Shown here: positions 23,734 to 37,187 of the stretch, piece by piece
Position numbering within the stretch: the stretch's first letter is position 1
Layout of the letters: each line of letters opens with the position of its first letter
Source: Rotaria socialis
Lineage: Eukaryota; Rotifera; Eurotatoria; Philodinida; Philodinidae
DNA: 64,000 nucleotides
Reading direction: 5' to 3'
Assembly (NCBI GenBank): GCA_905331475.1
Contig: CAJNYU010001258.1
Coordinates: forward strand, 7,343 to 71,342
The notes under the pieces: model-generated
Databases searched by the model: none
What the model saw: only the letters and a program-made list of their open reading frames with translations
Told to the model about the DNA's origin: nothing
Made by a program: the position numbers and the translations under genes

Positions 23734-26700
23734 TTATTTGCTCAGACCATGCCGTTTAGCTTCAATTTCATAAACAATTAAACGCCACATTTTAACAACA
23801 AAAACTTCAGCTTCATCATCAAGTACAACACGTATATCAGCTAATATAGAGTCAGCACTTTTCTTAGACATAATGGATGTACATATAAAATCTGTTAATG
23901 TTGGTTCTTCTTCACCAATATATTCAACAATTTTCTTGGTTACCCATGGTTTAATACGTTTTTCCATAAGATTCTTCAATAAAACAAACAAACAAATCAA
24001 ATTATAATCTACTCAAAGAAATATAAAAATAAAATACATACAGGATCAAGAAGTGACCAATCGAGTGCGAATGTAAATAAGTCTTCTTTTTTCGTTGGAA
24101 TACTTTCAATTAATTTACGTACAGCTTGTCTTTTTTCTTCTTGTGATTGTGCTGAAATATTATTAGCATTAGAAGCTGGCGGTGTCTGTTTGGATGATGT
24201 TCGATGCATCGGTTCTTCTTTAACATGCGGAATAGAATGTTTAGGAGAATATTGTGTTATTGGAATTTGGGGAGCAGTTGTTGGCTGATCAATTATTGCA
24301 AAAAGTCTAGATTTTTTCGGTAATGCATTCGTACCATCATCATCTTGATCATCACGAAACACCTGATCGACGAAAAAAAAAACTTCGTGTCGTATCATAT
24401 GCATGCAATAAAAACATACTTCATTGACAGCTAATTTTCGTTTTGACGGTAGTTTCGTACCAGTAATCGGTGCACCACCAAGTGCAGACGTATGACGAGG
24501 ACTAACTTTAATATCTAAACAAAATAATTTTTAGTTAATTATTATGTTAAGATTATAAGTTAAAACAAAACAATGTAGAAGCTGTCATGAATCACAGAAA
24601 TAGTAGCCTATAAGTTTTCTAACAGATTACTATCGCAACATTTTTTTGTTCAATTCTCAAGAAATCTCATCAAATAGTGTTTATATTCTATAAAAAGTGT
24701 TTTTAGTCATCTTTTTTCAAGCGTTCAAATATGTATATCAGTTTCTGCAACAGTTCTTTTCGATTGTGTTTCATAATGGGAGTAACACAAAAACAAAAAT
24801 ATTTATAAAATGTAACAAACCATTTGGTGGAGATTCAACTTTATTTGTTGTTCGTGACGAATGACTTAGACTATCAGTAACTATAAATAATAAAACATAT
24901 ATTTTATTGTTTAAATAGAATTCATTGAAAATAAATTTTCTTACTTGAATTAACTAAATCAGTTGATAAATTATTTGACATATCCATAGCGTCTTTTCGA
25001 TTTTTTGATGAAGTTTTCTTCGCTTTTTCTTCTTCATTTTCTGATTCGTCACTAGATTCATCACTTGTCGCTTTGATCAATTCGACTAAACGTTTACGAA
25101 TATTTTCTTCTTCCCTCTCTAAACGTCGTTTTATTTCTAATTCAATATCATCAATATTCTCTTGCAGTAGTTTAACACGTAGCACTTCAATTTCATCTTT
25201 TTCACGATGTCGATCACGATTATCAATTTCAATTTCATGTTCACGATCTTTCAAGCGATTGGCTAATGCTGTACCCCTAAAATAGAAGTAGATAGAAATT
25301 TTCCATGATTTTATTATAAATATTAATTAGGAATATTTAAAAATTAATCGAATGCACTAATCAGGTTAATATTCTCTTCATTTTTTTTCAGAAGAACGAA
25401 AGTTATTATTAATGGTTATTCATCACCTTAGTGCGGGTTTGAACCTTTATTACAGTACGATATGACTATTCGACTGAGTTGTCTAAGTGAAAGAAAATAT
25501 TTACTTGTAATATTTTGGATCATCTGTTTCATCATTGTACTCTTCGAGAAACGATAACAAATGTTTGGCTTCTTTTTCTTCATCATGTAAACGACCTAAT
25601 TCACGTTGTTTCTCAGCTTCATACACAGCTCCTCTTTTTCGTTCGCGTTGTTCCCATGCTCTCAATCGCTAAAAGACAATTAAATTAAAACTCTACACTA
25701 AAAATGAGTTCATTCGATTTGACTTACTGCTCGATAACGAGCTTCCTTTTCTTGCAATCTACTTTCTTGTTTTCTTCTTTCATAAGCTTCCTCAGTATCT
25801 TCTTCATTATTACCACCACCCCCAACACGACTTTTTGGCACAGGTGATTTTGTTCGTGAACGACGACTATATGGACGCGATGGTGGAACAGGTGAACGAC
25901 GCTCATAACGTGATGGTGGTGAACTACGTCGATCATTTGTGCGACTACGTACAGAATTACTGGTATTGTTTCTTGACGATGAATTACGATAACGATCATC
26001 ACTAGGCGGTGAACGATCACGTCGACTTGTACTACTACTATGTTCACGTCTTGGTGAAGAACGATCACGAGATGAAAACGATGGAGGTGGCGATCCACGT
26101 GATGATGGTGATGATCCAAATTTATGATTTTCACTAGAAGTTGCTTCTTCAGCTGCACGTTTTTCACGTTGTAATGCACGTTCTCGTTCATAACGATCTT
26201 TACGTTCTTTTTCAGTATTACGCATTTTTGTATCTTCATCTTTGAAACGATTTCGAAACATTTGTATTTCATTGGAAATTAAATTTCGTTTTCCTTCTTC
26301 ATCATCAAGTGGATCAGCTGGATCAGTACGGCGTGTTGCTGGATTAACTGAAGATACATCTGGTGCTGTAGGCATAACTGTTGAATTCGAAGGTATTGGT
26401 AGTGGAGGCATAGATAAATTAGATGGTATTGGTAGTGTTGTTGTTTGCGCTTCACGAGCTGCCATTTCTTTTGCTTCCAATGCTCGTTGATTCATTTCAC
26501 GTGAATATTCGCGCATAACTGTTTCAAGTGATTGTTTTATTGTAAAATCTTCACGACGTGTTTCATCATCAATATAATCATCTTCTTCTTCTTCAATTTC
26601 ACCTTCTTCACCGGATTTTTTCTTTCAAAACAAAAAGAAGACAAAATTAAAAATAGTACTCAATTTTGTTTTTCGAATTTTACCTTTCCATCTGCATCCG

Positions 26701-28048
26701 TACTGTTCGATTTTTTCTTATCATCTTCATCATCTTCGTAGATAAATTTGAATGCTGTTGTATCATTTGCAGCTTTTTTTGCTAATTCATGTCGTTTCTT
26801 TTTTTTATATTCATCAAGTAACGCTTTGGTTTTAGCATCGACTTTGACCTTCATGATGAAAACAAAAATAGAAGAAAAAAACGAGTTAGCTTCATTGATC
26901 ATGTTAAATTTTAAAGAATATGTATAATTTAAAAAAAAAACATAATCATCTTTAAGTGTATAGATCCTTTATACACATAGATTTCTCAATACAAGGCACC
27001 ACTCACTCTTGTTTATTTTATTTCTTTTCATAGAACGTCTTGCCTCTTAATTAGAAGTAGAACAAGTTTATTGGATTTTGTAGACATATACACTAAGAAA
27101 AATATAAAAAAAAATGGTTCTATACAAAAAGTAAATCGCTTATCAGTGATGTTTACAGAAGAATATATAAATTGTTACCAGGTGAATGTCTGTCTGCTGT
27201 TCTGACTCGTGTTTGAGACCAATCAATCAAGTTAGGAAGACACCCAACCGAGTAGAAGCGTTTCGACTGAAAAAATTGGGAGTTCTAATACAATGCGCAT
27301 GTGCACACTGTAAAGCACTCACGTGTTTCTGTATATGAATGTATGTGTGTGTATACACAACTTGTAATAAGCGCCTATTTTTTTGATGATCGAAAGAAGA
27401 AAATTAAAACTTAATAATCACTTACGACTAATTTTTTATCTTGTATTTGCCAACCATTAAGAAGACGAATACAACGAAGTGTACTTTCAGGATTTTCATA
27501 TTCACAAAATCCAAATGCTAAAAAATAGAATGATTATTTAATGCTTAAGTAGAATGTTAATAATTGAATTACCTTGAAGTTTTCCATTTGCACCTTGAAC
27601 TCGCTTCCAATTGACAACACTACCACAATGCTATATTCGAAAGAAAGATGATATAAAAGAAAAACTTATTTATAAAATGATTTACTTGAAGCATTCGTTT
27701 CATCATAACTTCTGGCGCTCTATCAGAAATACTACCAACAAACACAGTTGTAGTTGGTTGAAGACGGTTTTTCTACAGTTCAATACAATTAATTGAATAA
27801 ATAAATATATATATATATATAAGAAACATACTTTATCATTGTCTCCTGATTTGAGAGTTCCATTTGGTGCTGTAGGTATTCCAGGTGGTGGTGTTGCCAT
27901 CTAATATTGAGAAAGAAAAAGCCGATAGAAAATTATTTTTATTTTACAAAATGCAAAAAATATTTACATTTGGTGGCATCATCATAGAAGTAACGGGAGG
28001 AAAGAATGGAATAGGAGTCATCATTGGCATATGTGGTGGAAACGACAT
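23734..28048 (-). CDS. RBM25: RBM25-like splicing regulator (RRM, RS/RE-rich, PWI)
   Basis: Nuclear RNA-binding protein of spliceosome-associated complexes that influences 5' splice-site choice. Exons on the minus strand: 28048-27968, 27900-27832, 27772-27686, 27630-27573, 27517-27426, 26848-26684, 26621-25728, 25668-25505, 25276-24945, 24880-24821, 24514-24420, 24362-24042, 23973-23734. Phases close, giving about 885 aa (human 843). The N-terminus is Pro/Met-rich. The RRM is at about 55-130, with RNP2-like TVFVGSI and RNP1-like AFGFCEY, then VKVDAKTKA as in RBM25. A long charged middle has acidic, Glu/Arg and Ser/Arg stretches; its RS part (RSSP, RRSP, SRRSR) is richer than I recall for the human protein. 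The C-terminal PWI domain is at about 785-885 and contains KPWV, EYIGEEEPTL and EAEVFVVKMWR. Confidence 0.95.
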
Positions 28049-28435
28049 AGTAATATTTTAAATTTTCAAAATAAGAAAATTTGATTTCTATACGCTGTTG
28101 TTATAATACCAACAAGAAAATTTTACCATAGATATGCACATTCTAGAAGAAAAGAGTAAGAAAAAAATTCATTTTTGTATTGCACTGAAAAAGTTAATAG
28201 TATATCGTTAATACGTTTCACGTTTAATTATTTAACAGAACGCGATATGTGAAGACGACAATATTTGCTTGTTTTACGAATATATCTATAAACATATGAC
28301 AAGTGTATCGATAAAGACACCAAACAATATTATCATAGATGTTTCCATAAAAGAATACATGGCTCACGATAACGAAGTAGGAAGTAAAAAAAACAAAGAA
28401 CAAATAAACAATTAAATTATTCTTCAACAAAAGTC
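28049..28435. promoter_or_regulatory. Gap between TMEM14 and RBM25
   Basis: A 387 bp gap between two genes on the same strand. It should contain the TMEM14 3' end and the RBM25 promoter. No coding signal and no clear promoter element is visible. Confidence 0.35.
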
Positions 28436-28897
28436 CTATTTCAGCATTGAATAGTTGCGATAGGCTTGTGCAACTGATAATCCAACAACAATAAGTGCTG
28501 GAAATACTTTACCGCTGATATAAAATCGGTATAACATTATAGCACCAAGAACTGTTGCAATCTAAAAAGAACGAAAATATGACGAACGAAAGAAAACAAT
28601 TTAGTCGTTTATTTACAGCTAAATTAGAAATGCGCTTTTGACGAATAGGATTTATTGCATTATAAACAGACCAAACGCCCAAAACAACACCTAAATTCAT
28701 AACATAAGAAATAAAGTTGCAAATAAAATTTTTGGATTCAATTACCAAATACAAGTGAGATAACACTTCCAGTTCGAAAATATCCAAATAGACCACCACA
28801 AACTAAACGTAAAAGATATTCATTTTTTTGCAGAGCAGATAAACTTGTTTAATTTACTCAATGCAACACCATAAATAATACCGAATGGATCTGTCAT
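28436..28897 (-). CDS. TMEM14: TMEM14-family small membrane protein
   Basis: Small multi-pass membrane protein; vertebrate TMEM14C is mitochondrial and needed for haem synthesis, but the role of this copy is not shown by sequence. Exons on the minus strand: 28897-28858, 28802-28746, 28690-28617, 28561-28436, with closing phases and 98 aa (human TMEM14C is 112). Family features are the Gly-rich segment GGLFGYFRTGSVISL (TMEM14C has GGIIGYVKAGSVPSL) and MLYRFYISGKVFPA (TMEM14C has MGMRFYHSGKFMPA). Three to four hydrophobic segments are visible. The subfamily (A/B/C/D) cannot be fixed. Confidence 0.85.
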
Positions 28898-29942
28898 TAG
28901 AGTTATTCCAAATGAATTAAGATTAGTAAAAGTCAATAAAGGAATTCTTCAAAAACTACCTAATGATTTCCCTAATACAGGTAAATATAACACAATTCAA
29001 ATGAGAGAACAACTATAAACGATGGCCATTTTCATTTTGCGTACATAATTGAGATACAAAGACGTAGTTTCTCTACAGGCGATATTTATAATGCACTTAT
29101 AACTATCGATACATTTATGCAGTTAGTAAGAATAAGAGTTTGATTGGACCAATTGAAAACTATACATAGACGAATAGCTAGTTGAGGATTTTATTTATTT
29201 TCTCCTAAAAATAAGTTCAATAGAAATATTTCCGAAACAAACGCTTTCTCAATATAGATAAATGTTTCTTTTCTTAATAATTTTAATTACATAGAATTTA
29301 AATGCTTATTTTCAGGAAAAAATAACGAATAACATTCAATTTTAGTTTCTAAAACAGATATAGATTAATAAGGTAGATTGAACGATATGAAGATTTTCAA
29401 TTCAAAATATAGTTTACTCTAAAAAAGATATATGAAGCCACTACAAAAAAAAATAAGTATCATCAGCGTTTCTAACAGAAGTCTAAAGCAGAGTACAAAT
29501 AAGTGCTTTATTTCAAAGAGCAAAATATCCCATAGTACTATAACTAAAATTTACGTCAAGAAAAACAAAGATAAGATAACCCTGCCATGAGTATCGTCAA
29601 TTTCATTGTTTTATTCATAAAATTTTCTTGTTCAAACACAACAAAAATAAAAATGTACACATCTATCAGAACAAATGTAAAGGAAATTTCTTTGATTTAA
29701 GTTTTACTAAAACGTGCATGCCTAAAATAAAACGCAAAGCAGAATAATTTTTTTTCTTCTTTTTCATGCATATGTACAGCCAACATATGAGTTTTTCTTG
29801 CATAATATTATGTATATCAAATATACAGTAGGGTGCAAAAACGATTGTCACTGCATAGACGTTTTTTAAATCATATTCGTCGAGTGTACAAATGGATTTT
29901 TCTGAAACTTCAACAAGCAGTCAAGGCGATGCTATTGGTTGC

Positions 29943-29974
<32 letters not shown>

Positions 29975-32193
29975 AAACACCTAAAATATCCTATCGTTAT
30001 TTGAGTGGCAACTACTTTTCTATCAGAGTGAAATGTTATATTACACTTACAGAAGTAGAGAAACCGTTCAGCTTTAAATTCATCGTCTCAAAGGCAGTCT
30101 CTATCCATAGTACCTAACAAAATGTTAAGATTCGTAAAAAAATGGAATATCACGGTCTGCTGAACTTCAGCACAACTGCGTCTCTCATCTAATTCTCATA
30201 TTATCTCTAGAATGGTTTCTCCGAGCGACTTGAAATTTGCAACGTAGACAGACCACAGCCAACAGATGAAATTTAACTTCAATCCGATAATTCTCAATGT
30301 TCATTTTTACAGTCCAATAGAGATTACAAACTGAGAAGATGATGTTAGTCATGTTTGAGAACGTATCTTTACAGAATGATTTCTCGATAAGATAGAACTC
30401 TTCAAGTTTTAGACAAGCTGATATTTCGATTTGATCCTTTTGTAAATTGCAACAAAGAATTCGATCTATAAGGTCATAACCAATCGTTGCCTGGAAAAGG
30501 TGGAAAGATTTATCTTTTGTTCACAAATATATCATCATTTGTTTAACTATATTCTATTATCAATCGGGCCTAATCTATCTTGGTTTTTAAGCATAAAAAA
30601 CGAATTTTATATATCATTTAACTGAAAATAGTTGCTCGCAGCTTCTAAAAAAAGCGAGAAATTAGGTTCTGTGATGATCACAAATGCAATTTCTTTCACC
30701 TTAAAAAGCTTCGTGAAAGTGACTTCAATGAAATATATGGTAAGTATTTATCAACATGTAAAGCAAAGTTTACTATAGCAAAACCTGATAGTGCACAATG
30801 TACACAAATTATCTATTAAGAAGCAATAATAGTCCACATTTTGCCAACTTTTCACGTTTTTCTTGACCCAGATTTTCGTTTATATTTCTAGTTCTTTTTA
30901 TATTCGTGTAAATACATCGCTTTGTACGCTGGGCACAGTGAGAGTATTCAGAAGAAAATTTATTTCAGCCTATCCAGATAATACCTAAACAACTGAATTT
31001 ATAGTGAAATCATTTTCAAAGAAAAAAGGATGCTCATATTCTTCTCGAGTCTCTTTACTTTTGTTAGCCTTTGATATAGATCTAAAGGAGTTTCGTTGGT
31101 ATAGAAATCTTGACAATCGATTTTAACGGAAACAATGAGCTCAGTTGAGATCTACATAATAAAAAGATATCGATATAAACCTATTGCACCAATGAGACAG
31201 CAACGACTCATAGATATATCCAAGAATGAAGTGAATGTTTTATCTATATAATACCTTCTAACCAAAAGATACAAGAAAACTACTATCTAATTTCGCTTCT
31301 TTTCTACTTTGAAAGATTGCAAAATAAAATCCAAAATATCTTTCTATTACTATAGCTACATATATTTCATTGACATACGCACTTGTCTATCTTACCTCTG
31401 ACAAATACTTCCAAAGATGAGAACGATAGGGAGAATTGAACTTTCAACAAAGATAAACGATAATTCAGAATGCTCATCAGCAGCATAAAGTAGAGACAGA
31501 GAAATATATACTGCGATATTTTAGTATTCATGATTGTACTAAGACGTAGATATGGACCATCTGCGATCAGAGTATCGAAATTGTAATTGGCATGTCAATC
31601 TGTAAAAGTTACATCTGTCTGATGACTCAGAAGAGCTAAACGTTTATGCTTGTCAACTAATTGAGTTCAGTATTATTATTGGAACTGGATTCAGACATAA
31701 TAATGCAATTGGTTATTTGTTGTATTTACTTTTGTTTACACTGTTACTATACTTCTCATGAACATAAATAAGTTGATTCTACTTAAATTCTTACTTTTCT
31801 GTGTACAGACATCAATGTTAAATCCTTCATAGGACTATTATATTGTTTATTTGAACATTTTGAATTGATCATCAGTTAAATCTTAGTTCTTTTTTCAACT
31901 CAATAATTTCTTATGAAATTAAATTGAACTTTGATGTTCTTTCAATTTGAGGACAATATTCTGGAGCGTTCCAACTGTCTATTTAAATTACGCAATAATT
32001 ATTTCTTCTCATTAATCAACCGGAAACAGAAGTGGTCTAGGAAAATCCTTCTATTCAGTTGGATTGCTTATTTTGTCTTACTGTTTGCTTTAATCACGAC
32101 TAATCGATCGACTATGTTTAATTTCAAAAATTTTTGTGCGACAAAATATTTTCATTTCTCTCTCATCGATTTTAAAAACCCAGTTTGACATAA

Positions 32194-32225
<32 letters not shown>

Positions 32226-33687
32226 GATTAAAATGGGAAATAGTTCCTTGACATTAATAAAGCTCATCGTAAAGTATTAACATATCGTTAACATTGTAGT
32301 AATTCTTTTTTGAATAATATTATCTTAAAGACGTATACAAGGATCAAATTTTCAGACTTAACGATATAATATAATATTTCGAAAGCTTGTCGTCAACATG
32401 ATCCCTGAATAGTCTGCTTTCTGTTGAATTTTGACATTTTTACTATCGATTTTGATTTTTAACTATGTGTTCCAAGTGAATGCACATGATTATTTATAAT
32501 AATAACAACGAAATCTATGGAATTTTATTAATTTTCTTAAAAAATCAATAAGAAAAAACCAACCATTATTATTCAAATGTTTTCGCCTGATAATAACGTG
32601 TATGAATGTAGATCTTGCAGTTATCTGTTTTTTGACAATAGTAAACTGAATTCAATGACTATCAAAAACACTACAGTAATTATTAGTCATAGAATATTAT
32701 TTGAAATGTTATAGTACAGCTGAGTCATTGTTAGAGCCTCGGGCTTACATAATAGATCATTGAATAAAATAACTATTAGCCTCACACATGTGTTCATAAC
32801 ACTTATGACTGTTATCATATATAAGTTTGTAAAGATAATATAAAACTCAGTTCTTGAACGAACTTTTTATTCTCATTGGAATGCTAACAATACTTCCGCT
32901 TTCTGAGATTTTTTTATAAAAGATTTAATTGTCATAGAAGTGTATGCAACAGTACGAATTAATATGAATTTTATCCAGAATACAATCTATGAAAACTTTC
33001 AATTCAAAAGGCGAAGGTCAGATGAATATAAACATTTTGCCACGTTAAAAGAACATTTGTTCAGTTGATTTGAACATTTCCTATAAAGACTTGAAACTAA
33101 AATAGATTGCAATTGCATTAAAGATAATATCTCAAGCTTCTTTTTTCTTTATTATTCGATCGATGATGACGTCAATTTAACAGAATAAAATAAAGTATGA
33201 GTGCATGTAAATATACCAACCAAACAATCACAACAAAAACAACAACAACAACAACAACAAAAGAAAATCTTCCTCTTTTCCGGAAGAGATAAGATACACC
33301 AATTAGTATGTGCCGAAAAAAAATAATGATATTATAAAAACCTGATGCTTGAGATAAAATACAGCAGAATAAAAGAAAAAATAGTTTGGAAATGCAATAC
33401 GCAGTGTTATCCATAACTCTACGTGTTTGATTGATGTTGATATATAATAAACAATGAATAATAGATTTTGAATTGAATAGGAAAAAGAAACTTAGACCAA
33501 ATAAATACAAAAGAATGTTAAATTAGCCTTAGTTTTTCTAGATGCTCACTGCACAAAGAACAGCATTAAAAAGAAAAACACAGACGCTAAAGATAAATGA
33601 AATAGACTCTAAGTGTAGCACACTGTTCATTTTAAAAAGGATGGAACAAAGGTAAGACATTGCCAGTTTATAATATATGTATATATA
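28898..33687. other. Long intergenic region, no gene recognised
   Basis: About 4.8 kb of AT-rich sequence upstream of TMEM14. It has a (GA)n tract at 29944-29968, a (CT)n tract at about 32193-32221 and a (CAA)n tract at about 33236-33260. The longest frames (for example 33172-33510, minus) are made of simple repeats or random hydrophobic residues and have no family resemblance. No splice-linked coding series could be built. Confidence 0.5.
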
Positions 33688-34542
33688 TTACAGGGGAGAT
33701 TGAAATGCAGGGCTATTTAAAGTAGTCCTTAGGGGAAATTAAAATTTTAGTTTCTTATATAGGGGGTAGGGGCGNAGGGGGGGCTGCCCCCCCCTAGAAA
33801 AAATAAAACCCTGTGAAAAAATAAGTTTAGCCCCCCCCCCTACCATGGCTTTGACCAACGACTTATTCCCCCCTACAATTTTTTTCTGGTTACGCCCTTA
33901 ATAGGGGGAGTTTTAAATAGTCCTAGCAGAAATAATTATATCATTTTTTCTATTCGCAAATTCTATATTATCATGAAAATGATTAAATATATCAAAATAA
34001 CATTATGTTTTCAAGCTAAATAATCTTACAACAAAACAAACAATAGAAAGGGCCTGCCTTACTGGAACTAGCACACTTATATCTAGAGAAATGATCACAT
34101 ATGTGAACACGCTTACTTAAATCCAGCTGCAGAAGTATGCTATTGTAATGGCACATGTGCTACAAAGTCGTGTCCATGCAAGACGAAATATATTAAAAGT
34201 TGCACAAAATGTCATTCAAAAAACAAAATGCGTGTGTTCAAATATGTGATCATTTTTCTAGATATAAGTGTGTTAGTTCCAGTAAGGCAGGCCGCTTCTA
34301 TTGTTTGTTTTGTTGTAAGATTATTTAGCTTGAAAACATAACATTATTTTGAAATATTCAATCATTTTCATGATAATATAGAATTTGCGAAGAGAAAAAA
34401 ATGATATATTTATTTCTGCTAGGACTATTTAAAACTCCCCTATAGAAGAAACTAAAATTTTAATTTCCCCTAGGTGAGATTGATATTTCAATTTCCCCTA
34501 AGGGCTATTGTAAATAGCCCTGCATTTCAATTTCCTCTGTAA
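33688..34542. mobile_element. Foldback DNA element with Cys-rich loop, broken
   Basis: Inverted ends TTACAGGGGA (left) and TCCTCTGTAA (right) continue into long arms. The arms share GAAATGCAGGGCTATTT, then AAATTAAAATTTTAGTTTC, then TTTTAAATAGTCC, and on inward to about 34110 and 34232. A loop of about 120 bp remains between them. The loop reads, on the plus strand, as a short peptide with a C-x-C...C-x-C...C-x-x-C pattern, like Cys-rich tails of some transposase or integrase proteins. A target duplication cannot be defined because both flanks are (TA)n. The left arm is interrupted by the MITE at 33767-33900. Superfamily not assigned. Confidence 0.7.
33767..33900. mobile_element. 134 bp hAT-type MITE nested in the foldback element
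   Basis: It starts TAGGGGCG and ends CGCCCTTA, imperfect inverted ends. It is bounded by a perfect 8-bp duplication, ATAGGGGG, at 33759-33766 and 33901-33908. Removing it restores the symmetry of the host element's two arms, so it arrived after that element. It contains long G and C runs and one undetermined base (N at 33775). A related copy lies at 11855-11950. Confidence 0.8.
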
Positions 34543-34627
34543 CATATATATATAGATATAGATATAGATATCTATTGCGTGAGATGAAGAAAAAAATACC
34601 AACAAATGGAAAAGATAATATTTATAT

Positions 34628-35832
34628 TTATTTCGTTTCTAATTCATCTTTTGAAAGTACTTCAAAGTCTTCATCGGATGATTTTTGTGGTTTGTTACCA
34701 TCGTCAACATCATCTATGGAACTTGATCGACTTGTTTTTTCTTTATCGTCATCATCTTGTTCACTTTCAGTGCGGCCAACAATATTAGATTCTAATGTTT
34801 TCTTATTTTCTTCATTAACGTCTTCTTTTTTATTTGACGTTTCTTGGTCATTGTTGTCTTTTGTTTCTTCATTATTTTTATTTGTCTTTTTTTTTGTTGT
34901 AACATCAAGTAAATATAATGGAATAAATGATTCAATAAATCCAACATCTTCCGTTAAATTAGGTAATAACCAAAATTTAATTTTACCCATGGTAAGAACC
35001 CACACACCGGCAAATATAATATATTTGACTACAGCCAATGATAATAATACACCAAGCAAACTAGCAAGTACCATCGATAAATAATAAACTCCAGTACGTA
35101 CTTCAGCTGGCCATAATGGAAAAAGACAAACACCAATACAACCAATAACAAGCAACGCACCCATTATATATTGTTTAATTGTTGTTGGCGAATAAATCCA
35201 AACATAGAATTCATTAGCCGAATCTATGAATGTTTGATCATCGTGTAATTCAAATTTGAATTTTTTCTTTTTAGCTTTATCTTTTGAATCATCATCTTTC
35301 GTATTTGATGATGCTTCAGATGTTGCAGTTGCTTTTGTTTTACGTTGTCTAACTGCACGTGGTGTAGTCGATTGAGATGTATCACCGGTAACATTCGATG
35401 ATGTTTGTTCTAATGAAGATTTTTCTTCTTTATAAACTTTAACAACTCGACGACACATTTCATTATCCAAAAATTTACGAAGCATCTAATTATGTCAGCG
35501 AAATAAAAGACGATATTACCGAAATTATTAAGTAAAACTAGTCATTATACCTGTACAGCATCATGTTTTGATGAAAAACAAACAGGATGTTTACTATCCT
35601 TAGTTGATTCACCAGCTAATGCTTTAGTAGTTATTGATGACCATTTCGATTCAGTAAGACATTCAACTGCTTTCGTTCCATTAAAATAAACAACTTGCAT
35701 ACCCATCAAAATTCCTTTTTTAGTTGGACATTGAAAACGAACATATTTAGCAATAGATTTTTCAATAGGTGTCAACTCAGGTGCCTCATCAATAGATCGA
35801 CGTCGTCGAGATTTTTTTCGATTGTCCGACAT
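34628..35832 (-). CDS. SEC62: SEC62 translocation protein
   Basis: ER membrane protein of the Sec61-Sec62-Sec63 translocon, used for post-translational import of small precursors. Two exons, 35832-35551 and 35485-34628, join in phase 0 and encode 379 aa (human 399). The N-terminal cytosolic domain contains VRFQCPTKKGILMG and the second exon begins MLRKFLDNEMCRRVVKVYKE, both typical of SEC62. A Lys-rich linker leads to two close hydrophobic segments at about 200-220 and 226-260, with FPLWPAEVR between them. The cytosolic C-terminus is Lys/Asp/Glu-rich and lacks a recognisable LC3-binding motif, though I did not search this exhaustively. Confidence 0.95.
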
Positions 35833-35882
35833 TGATTAAATTTAACTGTTAAAGATCTATATGAAAATAGAAATGAATATAA

Positions 35883-35929
<47 letters not shown>

Positions 35930-37187
35930 TATATACATATATAGATTACAAATAAATGTCATGAATAGAAAAAGGGTGGAGTCGAAGTGTTAAAAGAGAA
36001 CAGAGAAAGAAAAAGACGGACAGTTGAATTCATATTGAAAATCACACTTTGATGTAATTTGTTGTTCAATATGTACACACAAACTCTTTTTAATACAAAG
36101 GACGCATTTGACAGGTGTTATATAATATGAATTCCCACCTCTTGAATATATCAATCAATGTGAGAAGTGGGTTCAACTATACTTTGTCTTATGTTTGTTG
36201 AATAATGGTACTTGATATGTCTACATTACTATACCTTGAGTGGGTGGAGACTGTCAAAACGGAGGAAAAAAAAGAATAGAATTATATATATTTATACGTG
36301 ATGTATTAAGTAGTTAAATAATTATCTTAAATAAGATCGATTTAAAAATTCATTGTTAAAATGAAACTAATAGGTACATTTTAATATTAACACAATAACT
36401 ATGAGTGTAATGTGGATGTATATAACTCGTGCCTCGCTTTTGTAAATGACTCAGAAACGTTGGACGAACAGGAGATGAGTTGATGTGGATTAGTATACAT
36501 GTGGCACCATCTTAAATAATGATACAATCAATTTAAAAAAATTGAATCAGGCGAATTTTTTTGTAGAATTTATATTATTAATGATAATTAATTCGAAAAC
36601 TCCAAACAGAAGAACGATACAAGGCTCTCTCTATTGAGATATGATCTGAATGGATTTTTCATTCGACCATTGATAAAATATTCCATCTTTCTTTCTTTCT
36701 ATCTATCTATCTGTCTGTCAGACACGACAAAATTTTGACTTAATAACGAATTGTATTCCTTTTAGTAAGGTTATACATAATGAATACATCTGACTATGCA
36801 AAAGTGTCATATGAAATTATGAAATTATCAAGATTACATTTTGAGTTCATGTCTGAATAAGAAATAACCAAAAATATCTTAATACAATTAGAAATTATTA
36901 TTAAATTTTTACAATCCAGTCATTGGCTATCGATCGTTGCTTAAAATTAAAAAGACAAGTGAAATATTAATATGTGTAGAATTTGATTCGATAAAATATT
37001 GATTTGATAATGATGAAGGATTTGCATAAATTTTTCAATATCTAGTTATGCTTTTTTTTAAAATTTGAGTGTAAACTTGAAGTGCGTATTCATTAACGAA
37101 TGTTTTCTGATAGATGATGTTCGAAATACTATGCTATGATTTAGTTTGTTTTTCTATTCTTCAACATTGAGGTTCCCTGTATTTCAG
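35833..37187. promoter_or_regulatory. Divergent intergenic region between SEC62 and MOCS3
   Basis: SEC62 and MOCS3 point away from each other. A (TA)n and (CA)-containing tract lies at about 35880-35945, beside the SEC62 start. Just before the MOCS3 ATG is a pyrimidine-rich TTTCAG, so an untranslated 5' exon may be spliced onto the start codon. Nothing else is recognised. Confidence 0.4.

Noticed and set aside
25724-26272. 182-residue His/Val-rich frame on the minus strand
   Set aside because: It is an out-of-frame reading of the Ser/Arg-rich exon of RBM25; the true frame is longer and matches the family.
29833-30117. 94-residue frame with an Arg/Glu repeat
   Set aside because: Most of its distinctive part is a (GA)n microsatellite translation and no family resemblance is visible.
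33172-33510. 112-residue hydrophobic frame on the minus strand
   Set aside because: Its central run of valines is a translation of a (CAA)n microsatellite and the rest has no family resemblance or splice context.
34575-35084. 169-residue Ser-rich frame on the plus strand
   Set aside because: It is the antisense shadow of the SEC62 C-terminal exon.
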